Positions 55,094-63,002 of a stretch of 64,000 nucleotides of DNA are shown piece by piece. Position 1 is the stretch's first letter, and every line of letters begins with the position of its first letter. The stretch comes from Candidatus Devosia phytovorans (GTDB taxonomy: Bacteria > Pseudomonadota > Alphaproteobacteria > Rhizobiales > Devosiaceae), in the NCBI GenBank assembly GCA_029202405.1, contig CP119312.1, forward strand, positions 3,105,001 through 3,169,000, given 5' to 3'. The notes beneath the pieces were generated by a model. That model saw nothing but the letters and a program-made list of their open reading frames with translations. It did no database searches and was not told where the DNA came from. The translations under genes and the position numbers were made by a program.

Positions 55094-55198
55094 CGCGCCG
55101 CTGGTGAAGAGGTCCCATGCTGATTCAAGCGTGCTCACGGCACTGCTTGAATCATGAGCCGCGGCGAGCCGCAAGCAACGAAACAGCTTGTGAACCGG

Positions 55199-55528
55199 TC
55201 AGACATATCCAAGCGCCGCAAACTGCTGCTGGAAGAACCAGAAACTGACGGCAGTCAGGACCACAACCACTCCGAAGGCCACCCAGCCGGAAGTGGTCAA
55301 ATTCTTGTGGTCCGGAGTGCGATACTCCCAGCGATCGCCGGCGAAGAGGAAAACGGCGCCGAAGACGAGGCAAAGCGGCACTAATGTGAAGGGGCGCAGA
55401 TCGTAAGTGATGTCGAGTTCGCCCGAATAGGCGGCGCGTAGCTGCATCGCGATCGTGAACCAGCCCACGACGAGGCCGATGACGATCGCCAGCAGGCCAC
55501 CCAGCCGGTAGCGCAAGGAATTGGACAT
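55199..55528 (-). CDS. small multi-pass membrane protein, unknown function
   Basis: 109 residues with three hydrophobic helices: LGGLLAIVIGLVVGWFTIAM (about 9-28), FTLVPLCLVFGAVFLFAG (about 47-64) and WVAFGVVVVLTAVSFWFF (about 82-99). Charged loops lie between. No family recognised. It is not closely linked to either neighbour. Confidence 0.75.
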   Translation of the reverse strand: MSNSLRYRLGGLLAIVIGLVVGWFTIAMQLRAAYSGELDITYDLRPFTLVPLCLVFGAVFLFAGDRWEYRTPDHKNLTTSGWVAFGVVVVLTAVSFWFFQQQFAALGYV

Positions 55529-55594
55529 GCGTGTTCCTCAAATGGCTAAAAGCAATCAGAGGAACAAAGCCCTGTCTCGAAAAGCCGTCAAGAC

Positions 55595-55912
55595 CTAGTG
55601 CGGAGCGTGGTGCTCGGCATTGCGCTTGCGCGTTGCGGCGGCCCTTTTGGCGGAAGCGGAGCGCTCTGCGGCGGTTCGGCTGGCTGCGGCCTTGCCACCT
55701 TTTTCGCCACCCTTGTGAGAGGCTGGATGGCCGGTATCCTTGCCGCGACCAGAGCCGGATTTCTTGCCGCCGCCGTCATCCTTGTTGACAGTGGCCCAAG
55801 CGCGCGCCTCGGCTTCCTTGTGCGAAACGCCTTTGTTCTCGTAGCCCTCTTCGATGGCTGCAGCCTTGCGCTTCTGCTTGTCGGTATAGGCGGATTTGTC
55901 ACCCTGGGGCAT
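55595..55912 (-). CDS. small basic protein of the 'plasmid stabilization' KGG-like type
   Basis: 105 residues, very basic. The N-terminus MPQGDKSAYTDKQKRKA, then YENKGVSHKEAEARAWATVNKDDGGGKKSGSGRG (in two adjoining parts), match a family annotated as plasmid stabilization protein in Rhizobiales; no plasmid function is implied on this chromosome-like region. The C-terminal half is Lys/Ala/Arg-rich and histone-like. A strong AAGGAGG site precedes the ATG. Such genes are often stress induced in this group. Confidence 0.8.
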   Translation of the reverse strand: MPQGDKSAYTDKQKRKAAAIEEGYENKGVSHKEAEARAWATVNKDDGGGKKSGSGRGKDTGHPASHKGGEKGGKAAASRTAAERSASAKRAAATRKRNAEHHAPH

Positions 55913-56138
55913 CTTTTCCTCCTTGGATCAAGGTGCGCTGCAGAACGGAAAACCGTATCCAAACTTTTCTGCAACGCGCGTGTCGGACGAGACCGGCGCG
56001 GGCGGGATAAGGGCTCGGCTGCCATTTCGTTGGCCGGGTCGGGAAACCGGAAAAACCGATCCGTTCCCTATGCCGCCACGTCCGGTTGACGCGCGCCAGT
56101 CTCTTCAAAGCCAATCGTTGCGGCAGAGGATGGTTCCG

Positions 56139-56690
56139 TCACAGATCACGCAGTGGTTTGCTCAGAAACGGCGAGCCGCGACGGACAAAGCGCCACGGGG
56201 TATCGACACCCTTGGTGATGCCGATACGCGGGCCCGTCGCCACATCGTGGCTTTGATCGGCCGGGAGCAGTTCGAAAGGCGGCGCATCAAGGGTCAGGCC
56301 ATTCTGCGCGATGGTGACGCCAAGGGCCTGGCACAGTTTGCCGGGGCCGGAGCAGAGCTGTCGATCGCCGAGACCACCGCGCCGATGCTGCATTTCAGGC
56401 AGGCCATGCAGCGGCTCGAGCGCGCGGATCAGCACCGCGCTGCCGGGTTCGCAGACAAAGTTGAGGCACCAGTGAATGCCGTAGATCTTGTAGACATAGG
56501 CATGGCCGGACGGGCCGAACATGGCCGCATTGCGCGGGGTCGGACCATTGAAGCTGTGCGACGCCGGATCGGCAGTGTCATAGGCCTCCACCTCGACCAG
56601 CGGACCGCCGATGCCGTCAACGAGGAGGGTCACGCCGATCAGATCATGGGCGACTTCAGCGGCGGGGCGGGCGAAGAAGGTGGGGTGCAT
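56139..56690 (-). CDS. DNA-3-methyladenine glycosylase (AAG/MPG type)
   Basis: About 183 residues. It has the family features VEVEAYDTADPASHSFNGPTPRN (with the catalytic Glu in VEVEAY), MFGPSGHAYVYKIYGIHWCLN and SGPGKLCQALGV. It excises alkylated purines such as 3-methyladenine in base-excision repair. ATG 56690 fits the family start; the longer frame reads into the upstream gene. Confidence 0.93.
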   Translation of the reverse strand: MHPTFFARPAAEVAHDLIGVTLLVDGIGGPLVEVEAYDTADPASHSFNGPTPRNAAMFGPSGHAYVYKIYGIHWCLNFVCEPGSAVLIRALEPLHGLPEMQHRRGGLGDRQLCSGPGKLCQALGVTIAQNGLTLDAPPFELLPADQSHDVATGPRIGITKGVDTPWRFVRRGSPFLSKPLRDL

Positions 56691-56709
56691 GCCTGTTGAT
56701 AGCCAATAA

Positions 56710-57180
56710 TCAGTCGCGCAGCATCCCTGCGTAGATGCCGGGCTTGCTGTTCGGGATTTCCATGGCATCGAGGCGCTTCGTGTAGAATGCCACCGGGCCG
56801 GGATCGCCGATGACGGCGTAGCCATAGCCGGCCTCGCGCATGCCCTTCAGCGTGGCGATGAGCAATGCCTCGCCAATGCCTTGCCCGCGCTCGGCTTCAT
56901 CGACACCGGTCGGACCGAAAAAGCCCTTGGCCGTTGTGTCATGGCAGGCAAAGCCGAGCAGCCTGTGGTCGCGCGTGGCAATCCAGGTGGTGACGGGGTT
57001 CTGGGCGAGGCCCTTGCTCGCCTCGCTCACCCATGCCGGGTGGAAATGCCGCCCGACCCAGCCGAGGATGATGTGACCCTCCGGCGCAATGGCGCGGCGC
57101 ACGGTGATGCCGGCTGCGGCAACCCTGGCTTCGGCATGGAAGATGGGTAGGTCGTAGAGACGGACCAAAAGATCGGACAT
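56710..57180 (-). CDS. GNAT-family N-acetyltransferase
   Basis: 156 residues with the acetyl-CoA loop RGQGIGEALLIATL near residues 105-118, after a strand FGPTGVDEAE. The C-terminal YAVIGDPGPVAFYTKRL is the usual last helix. The acceptor is unknown. It ends 20 bases before the glycosylase start on the same strand. Confidence 0.85.
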   Translation of the reverse strand: MSDLLVRLYDLPIFHAEARVAAAGITVRRAIAPEGHIILGWVGRHFHPAWVSEASKGLAQNPVTTWIATRDHRLLGFACHDTTAKGFFGPTGVDEAERGQGIGEALLIATLKGMREAGYGYAVIGDPGPVAFYTKRLDAMEIPNSKPGIYAGMLRD

Positions 57181-57191
57181 GTGGCCCTCGC

Positions 57192-58202
57192 TTAAATGTG
57201 GTGGCAGCGGACGGTGTGGTTGCAGCCAATAGCGACCGGATCGGGCATCACCTCCCGGCAGATCGGGGTCACCCGCGGGCAGCGCGAGACGAAGGGACAG
57301 CCGCGGCTCTGGGCGGTCCAGAGCGGAATATCGATGGCGCGGCGGCTCTGCGCCGGGGTGATCCTGCGCGCCGGGTTGGGTACGGCCTCGATCAGCAATT
57401 GCGTATAGGGATGGCTCGGACGCCCGGTGATCTCCTCGCTGGGCCCCTGCTCCACCAGATGGCCGGCATAGAGCACGGCGGTGTCCTCGGCGAAATAGCG
57501 GGCGGTGGCGATGTCGTGGGTGATGTAGAGCGCGGCGAGCTGGCGCTGAAGCTTCATGTCTTCGAGCAGGTTGAGAATGCCCAGGCGCACCGAAACGTCG
57601 AGCATGGACGTCGGCTCATCGGCCAGCAGAACCATCGGCTGAACCGAGAGGGCCCTGGCAATGGCGACCCGCTGGCGCTGCCCGCCAGAGAGTTCATGCG
57701 GACGGCGCTTGAGATAGTCGGCGGCGGGACGCAGGCCGACACGATCGAGGAGAGCCAGCATCTCCTGCTGCACCGCTTTGCCCCTCAGGTCGGGACGATG
57801 AAGGCGCAGGGGGCGTTCGAGATGATAGCCTATGGTCTGAGTGGGATTGAGCGAGCCGAAAGGGTCCTGGAAGACCATCTGCACATCGGCTCGATAGCGA
57901 TCAAGACGCTTGCCCTGCATGGCAGCGACATCCTCGCCCTCAAAGATAATGGTGCCACCGGTTGGCTTGTAGACACGGGCCAGCATGCGGGCGCAGGTGG
58001 ATTTGCCTGAACCGGATTCCCCGACCAGAGCCAGAGCGCGGCCGCTGGCGAGAGTGAGCGATACGCCCGAGAGCGCGCGCAGCACGGTCTTGCGGCCAAA
58101 GGTTGAGCCAAGGACAAAGTCCATGTCGACATTGTTCATTTCGACAATGGCGCGGGTTGAGCCCGCCTGGGCATCCGGCGGTGCTAGTTCAGCAAGTGAC
58201 AT
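57192..58202 (-). CDS. oligopeptide/oligosaccharide ABC transporter ATPase (DppF-like)
   Basis: About 336 residues. It has the Walker A motif GESGSGKST, a QMVFQDPFGSLNP Q-loop typical of OppF/DppF, signature ELSGGQRQRVAIARAL, Walker B LLADEPTSMLD and the C-terminal oligo_HPY extension with Cys ligands (GCPFVSRC, CRE, GCNHTVRC). It pairs with the next ATPase, whose stop lies 19 bases inside this gene. Together they drive the two permeases of the cluster. Confidence 0.93.
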   Translation of the reverse strand: MSLAELAPPDAQAGSTRAIVEMNNVDMDFVLGSTFGRKTVLRALSGVSLTLASGRALALVGESGSGKSTCARMLARVYKPTGGTIIFEGEDVAAMQGKRLDRYRADVQMVFQDPFGSLNPTQTIGYHLERPLRLHRPDLRGKAVQQEMLALLDRVGLRPAADYLKRRPHELSGGQRQRVAIARALSVQPMVLLADEPTSMLDVSVRLGILNLLEDMKLQRQLAALYITHDIATARYFAEDTAVLYAGHLVEQGPSEEITGRPSHPYTQLLIEAVPNPARRITPAQSRRAIDIPLWTAQSRGCPFVSRCPRVTPICREVMPDPVAIGCNHTVRCHHI

Positions 58203-59149
58203 GCCGCCTCGCTTTGCTGTTCGGGATAAAGGCGGAGGCCCGGCGCCGTTTCGGCACAGACCGGCATGGCATGGGGGCAGCGCGGAAAGAAGCGGCAGCC
58301 CTGCGGAAGGGCCCTGAGATCGGGCGGCGAGCCGGCTATGCCCTCGAGGCGCCGGCGCGGCCCGGTCAATGGCGGAAAACTGTTGCCCAAGGCGCGCGTA
58401 TAGGGGTGCTGGGGATTGGTGAGGATGGCAGACGCAGGCGCCACTTCCACCAGCTCGCCGGAATACATCACGCCGATGCGGTCGCAGAATTCGATCATCA
58501 GGCCCAGGTCATGGGTGATGAAGAGCACCGAAAAGCCGAGCCGGGACTTGAGCTCGACGATCTGCTCGATGATGTCGCGCTGCACCACGACATCGAGCGC
58601 AGTCGTCGGCTCGTCCATGATGATGAGGCGCGGATTGAGCGCCAGGGCGATGGCGATGCAGATGCGCTGGCGCATGCCGCCGGAGAACTGGTGAGGGAAG
58701 TCATCAAGGCGCTGAGGGGGGATGCCGACGAGATCGAAGAGTTCCACCGCGCGAGCCCGGGCAGCCCTGTCACCCAATTTGGGGTTATGCGTCTCGATGA
58801 CGTCCATGATCTGCTCGGCAACGGGGGTGACCGGATTGAGCGCGTTCATGGCGGATTGAAAAACGAAGCTGACCTCGTTCCAGCGATAGGCTTTGAGCCG
58901 GGCCTTGTCGAATTGCAGCACTTCCTCCCCCTTGAAGCGGACGGAGCCGCCCGAGACCAGACCCGGCAGGCGGGTGAGGCGTGCCAGAGCGAAGGCGACG
59001 GTGGATTTGCCGCAGCCGCTTTCGCCGGCAAGGCCAAAGGCTTCGCCTTCGTGGATGTCGAAGTTGATGCCATTCACCGCTCGGGCAATGGCGTTTTCGC
59101 CGACATAGTCGACGGTGAGGTTGCGGACCTCGAGCAGTTTAGAAGACAT
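58184..59149 (-). CDS. oligopeptide/oligosaccharide ABC transporter ATPase (DppD-like)
   Basis: About 321 residues. It has the Walker A motif GESGCGKST, Q-loop FVFQSAMNALNP, signature FSGGMRQRICIAIAL, Walker B LIIMDEPTTALD and the C-terminal oligo_HPY part with GCRFFPRCPHAMPVC. A GGGAGGT site precedes ATG 59149, which lies inside the end of the upstream permease gene. Confidence 0.93.
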   Translation of the reverse strand: MSSKLLEVRNLTVDYVGENAIARAVNGINFDIHEGEAFGLAGESGCGKSTVAFALARLTRLPGLVSGGSVRFKGEEVLQFDKARLKAYRWNEVSFVFQSAMNALNPVTPVAEQIMDVIETHNPKLGDRAARARAVELFDLVGIPPQRLDDFPHQFSGGMRQRICIAIALALNPRLIIMDEPTTALDVVVQRDIIEQIVELKSRLGFSVLFITHDLGLMIEFCDRIGVMYSGELVEVAPASAILTNPQHPYTRALGNSFPPLTGPRRRLEGIAGSPPDLRALPQGCRFFPRCPHAMPVCAETAPGLRLYPEQQSEAACHLLN

Positions 59150-60173
59150 CGACGGACCTCCCGCGACGCTTGAGGAAGCGCTTGATGCGGCCACCAATGC
59201 GGGCCGCGCGCAATTGCGGACTGGTGATCTCGTCGACGCCGAAATTGATCAGCACGAGGGCAGCGCCCGTCAGCATGATGGCGACGGCGGGCGGCCAGAT
59301 TTCCCACCAGGCACCGACCTGCAGTGCCTGGGCGCGCTGGGCCCAGTAGAGCATGGTGCCCCAGGTGACAGAGCTGGGGCTGCCCAGGCCGATGAATTCG
59401 AGCGCTGCCTCGGCGAGGATGCCGTAGATGGTGGCCAGAACGAAGCCGCCGACGACGAATGAACTCATGTTGGGCAGGATTTCGCGCAGGATGATGCGCC
59501 ATTTGCGCTCGCCCATCAGTTCGGCGGCGAGCACGAATTCACGCGACTTGATGGCCATGGTCTGGGTGCGAATGGTGCGCGCGGTCCAGCCCCAGCCCGT
59601 GACTGCCAGCACGAGGCCGATAATGGTGGGACTGGCTTCCTCGACGAATGACGCAAGCACGATGATCAGCGGCATGGCCGGCAGCACCAGCACGACGTTG
59701 ACGAAGAAGGTCAGCACCTCGTCAATCTTGCCGCCGAAATAGCCGGCGGAAATGCCGACGCCGAGACCGATCAGGGTTGCCGATATGCCGGCGATGAAAC
59801 CGACCGTGAGGCTCGTGCGCCCGCCTTCGAGCAATTGACTGAAGACGTCCTTGCCCTGTCTTGTCGTGCCCAGGACATGTTCGAAACCGGGCTGGACATG
59901 CGGCTTGCCCGCCCGGCGATAGGGATCGTGCGGGGCCAGGATCGGCGCAAGCGCCGACATGACGATGAAGATGGCCAGAATGACGAGACCGGCCACCGCC
60001 TTGCGATTGGTGAGAAAGGTCTGCAGCGCTGACGGCAGGCCCCGCAGGTAGGACGGACGGCGCCGGATGCCCAATTCGGCCATCAGCATGTCCTGGCTCG
60101 GCGCCAGACCGACGGGTGGGCTGTTGTTAGCGGGGCCCGGCGGGAAGGCAGCGGTATGGGTGATGTCGCTCAT
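59139..60173 (-). CDS. ABC transporter permease (DppC-like)
   Basis: About 344 residues. A long N-terminal cytosolic segment precedes the N-terminal OppC domain and a binding-protein-dependent transport domain with six helices. The coupling loop EFVLAAELMGERKWRIILREILPN (in adjoining parts) matches the EAA motif. It ends 11 bases inside the DppD-like gene. Confidence 0.9.
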   Translation of the reverse strand: MSDITHTAAFPPGPANNSPPVGLAPSQDMLMAELGIRRRPSYLRGLPSALQTFLTNRKAVAGLVILAIFIVMSALAPILAPHDPYRRAGKPHVQPGFEHVLGTTRQGKDVFSQLLEGGRTSLTVGFIAGISATLIGLGVGISAGYFGGKIDEVLTFFVNVVLVLPAMPLIIVLASFVEEASPTIIGLVLAVTGWGWTARTIRTQTMAIKSREFVLAAELMGERKWRIILREILPNMSSFVVGGFVLATIYGILAEAALEFIGLGSPSSVTWGTMLYWAQRAQALQVGAWWEIWPPAVAIMLTGAALVLINFGVDEITSPQLRAARIGGRIKRFLKRRGRSVDVF

Positions 60174-60183
60174 GGCTTTCTCC

Positions 60184-61167
60184 TCAGTGTCCGCCGGCCC
60201 GGCGCAGGCGCGGGTCCAGAACCACGTTGCAGACATCGGAAATCAGATTGGCCACCAGCACGCTGCAGGTGAGCAGGGTGAGCTGGGCCTGGATGAAGGT
60301 GTAGTCGCGGGACTCGATGGCATTGAGCGTGAATTTGCCGAGGCCGGGATAGTTGAAGACGACCTCGGCAATAAAGGCGCCGCCAAAGACATAGCCAACA
60401 GAGAGGGCCAGCGAGGTGATCTGCGGCAGGATGGCGTTGCGGGCCACATAGCGGTTGCGGATGCGCCGGTCCGACAGGCCCTTGGCCCTAGCCAGCACGA
60501 CGAAATCCTCGTTGAGCAGGTTGATCATGGTGTTGCGCATGCCCAGATGCCAGGAGCCGAAATTCACCAGCACGATGGAGAGCACGGGCAGCACGGCGTG
60601 CCAGGCGATATTGCCGGCGCTGGCCAGGTTCCAGCCGGGCGTCAGGTTGATGTCATGGGCGCGGCCGAGCGGAAAGATCGTCCATTGCATGGTGAAGGCA
60701 TACCAGAGCAGCAGCGCGACCACGGCGGGGGTGAAAGCATTCATCATCACGTTGATGGGTGTGAAGACGCTGTCGAAAAAGCCGCCGCGGTGCCAGGCCG
60801 AATAGATGCCCATCAGGATGCCGATGGCGAAGGAGAGGGCGATGGCCACGCCGACAAGGAAAAGCGTCCAGCCAGCGGCGTAGAACAACAGGTCTGCCGT
60901 CGGCTCGGGATAATGGACGGTCGAGATGCCGAAATCGAGATGCAACAGGGCCCAGAGATAGTTGAGGTACTGGTCGAGCAGGGAGCCATCAAGCCCATAG
61001 GCTTCGCGCAGCACGTCGAGCTGTTCTGGCCGCAACTTGCCACGCAGGGAGGCAAAGATGCGGGTGGTGGGATCACCCGGCATCAAGCGGGGCAAGAGGA
61101 AGTTGAGCGTGATCGCGACCATGAAGGCAGCGAAATAAAAGCCCAGCCGGCGCAGCAGGAAGATCAT
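60184..61167 (-). CDS. ABC transporter permease (DppB-like)
   Basis: About 327 residues with six membrane helices. The opening RRLGFYFAAFMVAITLNFLLPRLMPGDP (about 6-33) and the EAA-type loop DFVVLARAKGLSDRRIRNRYVARNAILP (in adjoining parts) are typical of DppB/OppB. It follows the binding-protein gene by 67 bases on the same strand. Confidence 0.92.
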   Translation of the reverse strand: MIFLLRRLGFYFAAFMVAITLNFLLPRLMPGDPTTRIFASLRGKLRPEQLDVLREAYGLDGSLLDQYLNYLWALLHLDFGISTVHYPEPTADLLFYAAGWTLFLVGVAIALSFAIGILMGIYSAWHRGGFFDSVFTPINVMMNAFTPAVVALLLWYAFTMQWTIFPLGRAHDINLTPGWNLASAGNIAWHAVLPVLSIVLVNFGSWHLGMRNTMINLLNEDFVVLARAKGLSDRRIRNRYVARNAILPQITSLALSVGYVFGGAFIAEVVFNYPGLGKFTLNAIESRDYTFIQAQLTLLTCSVLVANLISDVCNVVLDPRLRRAGGH

Positions 61168-61234
61168 GGCACTCCCCTGTTGGAGGGGTGGCCGGAACGA
61201 CAGGGAAACGTCCCGGCCACGATGGTCGGGGAGC

Positions 61235-62905
61235 TTACTGGGTGACCGGGGTCAGGCTCAGCAGCACCTTGACGCGCTCATGCACGCCGGCCGGATTGTT
61301 GGGACGGACCCAGGGATTGTCGGCATCAGGCCAGCCGGTGAAGTTGCGAGTGGAGTATTCGTACCAGGCCGGATTGGAATAGAGCGTGATGACCGGCAGG
61401 TTTTCGGCAACTTCGACCATGATCTCGGTGATGGCCTTGTGCTGTTCGGCCTCGTCTGCGGTGGCGCTGATGGCCGCGAGATCTTCCTCGATGGCGGGAA
61501 TCCGCATCTGGTGCATGGACTGCTCGTTGAGCGTGCCTGGCGTCATCGCATTGGGATTGAACATGGAATAATAGGTGTACCAGGGCGTCGAGGACAGGTT
61601 GGTCCACAGGATGTAGACGTCGAAATCGCCAGTGGGCATGTTTTCGAACCAGGCCCCTTCCTCGGGCGTCTCCATCTCGGCATTGACGCCGATATCCTGC
61701 AGGTTTTCGGTGATCATCTGGACCGTGTTGACCCAGTCGTCCCAACCGGCCGGCACGGAAATGTCGAAGGCGATCGGGGTACCATCGGGATTGTCGCGCC
61801 AGCCATCGCCATCGGCATCAATGAAGCCGGCAGCATCGAGCACGGCCATGGCCGCGTCAGGGTCATAGGCCATCAGATATTCATAGGGCTGGAGCGCCGC
61901 CTCATCGAACCAGGACTGATAGAACATGCCCTCGCCGATAGGATATTTGGCGGGCGTGGTCAGGCCGAAAGTGGCGATATCGACGAGGCCCTCACGGTCG
62001 ATGGCCATGGACATGGCCTTGCGGAATTCGAGATTGTTGAACGGCGCCTTGGTGGTGTTGAGCTGCAGATTGGTGCCGGCATCGGGCGGAAGCCAGTATT
62101 TGTTGTGCTCGCTCTGGTTGGCATAGGTCAGGTCGGGATCGACAATGCCGTCCGTGGCCCAATCGAGCTCGCCGTTGGTGATGGCAGCGATGACCTGGAG
62201 ATTGTCCGAAAGCTGCGGATATTCCACGCAATCGACAAGGTTGGTGTCGTTTTCGCGATAGCTTTCGTTGCGACACAGTTTGAAGGAATTGCGCGAAAAG
62301 TCGCGTATTTCGGTGAAGGGACCGGTGCCGACCACGGTTGGATTGGCGTAGTTGCGTGGGTCGTCGACATCTTTCCAGATGTGTTCGGGCAGCGGAAAGA
62401 TCGAACCGATGTTGAGGTGCGCCAGGGAGTCCGGACGCTGCAGGTTGAATCTGACGGTGTGAGCGTCGAGCTTTTCGACACTGGTGATGATGCCGCTCTT
62501 GGATGCTTCTTCGTAAAAGTCGAAGCCGACCGGATAATCGCGATGCGCCTTGGCGTAGTCATAGGTGAAGACCACGTCGTCGGCATCGAAAGGCTCGCCG
62601 TCGGACCAGACCACACCTTCGCGCAGGTGATAGGTCACGCTCTTCAGATCTTCTGCGATATCGAAGCTGGTGGCGAGGGCCGGAAAGTCTGCCTCGGGAT
62701 GCCAGACATTGTAGATCCAGAGCGGCTCATAGGCGAAATCCTGCACGTAGGCCTGCGGGCCCGACAGGTTGTAAGGGTTGTAATTCTCGACATGGGCGTC
62801 GGTGTGGACCGGGGCCATGCGCATGATGACTTCTTCCTGCGCGAAGGCGGTCGAAGCGGTTCCCAGCAAGGCGAAAGTCGTCAGAATTGTCAGTCTCTTG
62901 ATCAT
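61235..62905 (-). CDS. family 5 ABC substrate-binding protein
   Basis: About 556 residues. A signal peptide (cleavage near STAFA-QEEV) precedes a SBP_bac_5 domain with LREGVVWSDGEPFDADDVVF and the LREGV hallmark. Family 5 proteins bind peptides, nickel, or in some systems oligosaccharides. The LacI-type regulator next door favours a sugar. That is inference only. Confidence 0.9.
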   Translation of the reverse strand: MIKRLTILTTFALLGTASTAFAQEEVIMRMAPVHTDAHVENYNPYNLSGPQAYVQDFAYEPLWIYNVWHPEADFPALATSFDIAEDLKSVTYHLREGVVWSDGEPFDADDVVFTYDYAKAHRDYPVGFDFYEEASKSGIITSVEKLDAHTVRFNLQRPDSLAHLNIGSIFPLPEHIWKDVDDPRNYANPTVVGTGPFTEIRDFSRNSFKLCRNESYRENDTNLVDCVEYPQLSDNLQVIAAITNGELDWATDGIVDPDLTYANQSEHNKYWLPPDAGTNLQLNTTKAPFNNLEFRKAMSMAIDREGLVDIATFGLTTPAKYPIGEGMFYQSWFDEAALQPYEYLMAYDPDAAMAVLDAAGFIDADGDGWRDNPDGTPIAFDISVPAGWDDWVNTVQMITENLQDIGVNAEMETPEEGAWFENMPTGDFDVYILWTNLSSTPWYTYYSMFNPNAMTPGTLNEQSMHQMRIPAIEEDLAAISATADEAEQHKAITEIMVEVAENLPVITLYSNPAWYEYSTRNFTGWPDADNPWVRPNNPAGVHERVKVLLSLTPVTQ

Positions 62906-62930
62906 TGCATTCCCTCTATGAGATCGATCC

Positions 62931-62946
62931 CAGAAATTGATTTCAG
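62931..62946. promoter_or_regulatory. operator-like palindrome between the binding-protein gene and the LacI regulator gene
   Basis: GAAAT-TG-ATTTC core with C/G ends, about 25 bases upstream of the binding-protein start and 57 after the regulator stop. LacI-family sites are similar short A/T palindromes with a central CG, which this one lacks. Confidence 0.35.
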
Positions 62947-63002
62947 GCGAGGCAACCGGCGCCGTGATGCGGGCGCCGGGACTGGCGGAGAACCGCCCTT
63001 GG

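Noticed and set aside
55913..56138. General-stress (EcfG-type) promoter before the small basic protein
   Set aside because: A GGAAC is present on the correct strand, but no CGTT follows at 16-17 bases.
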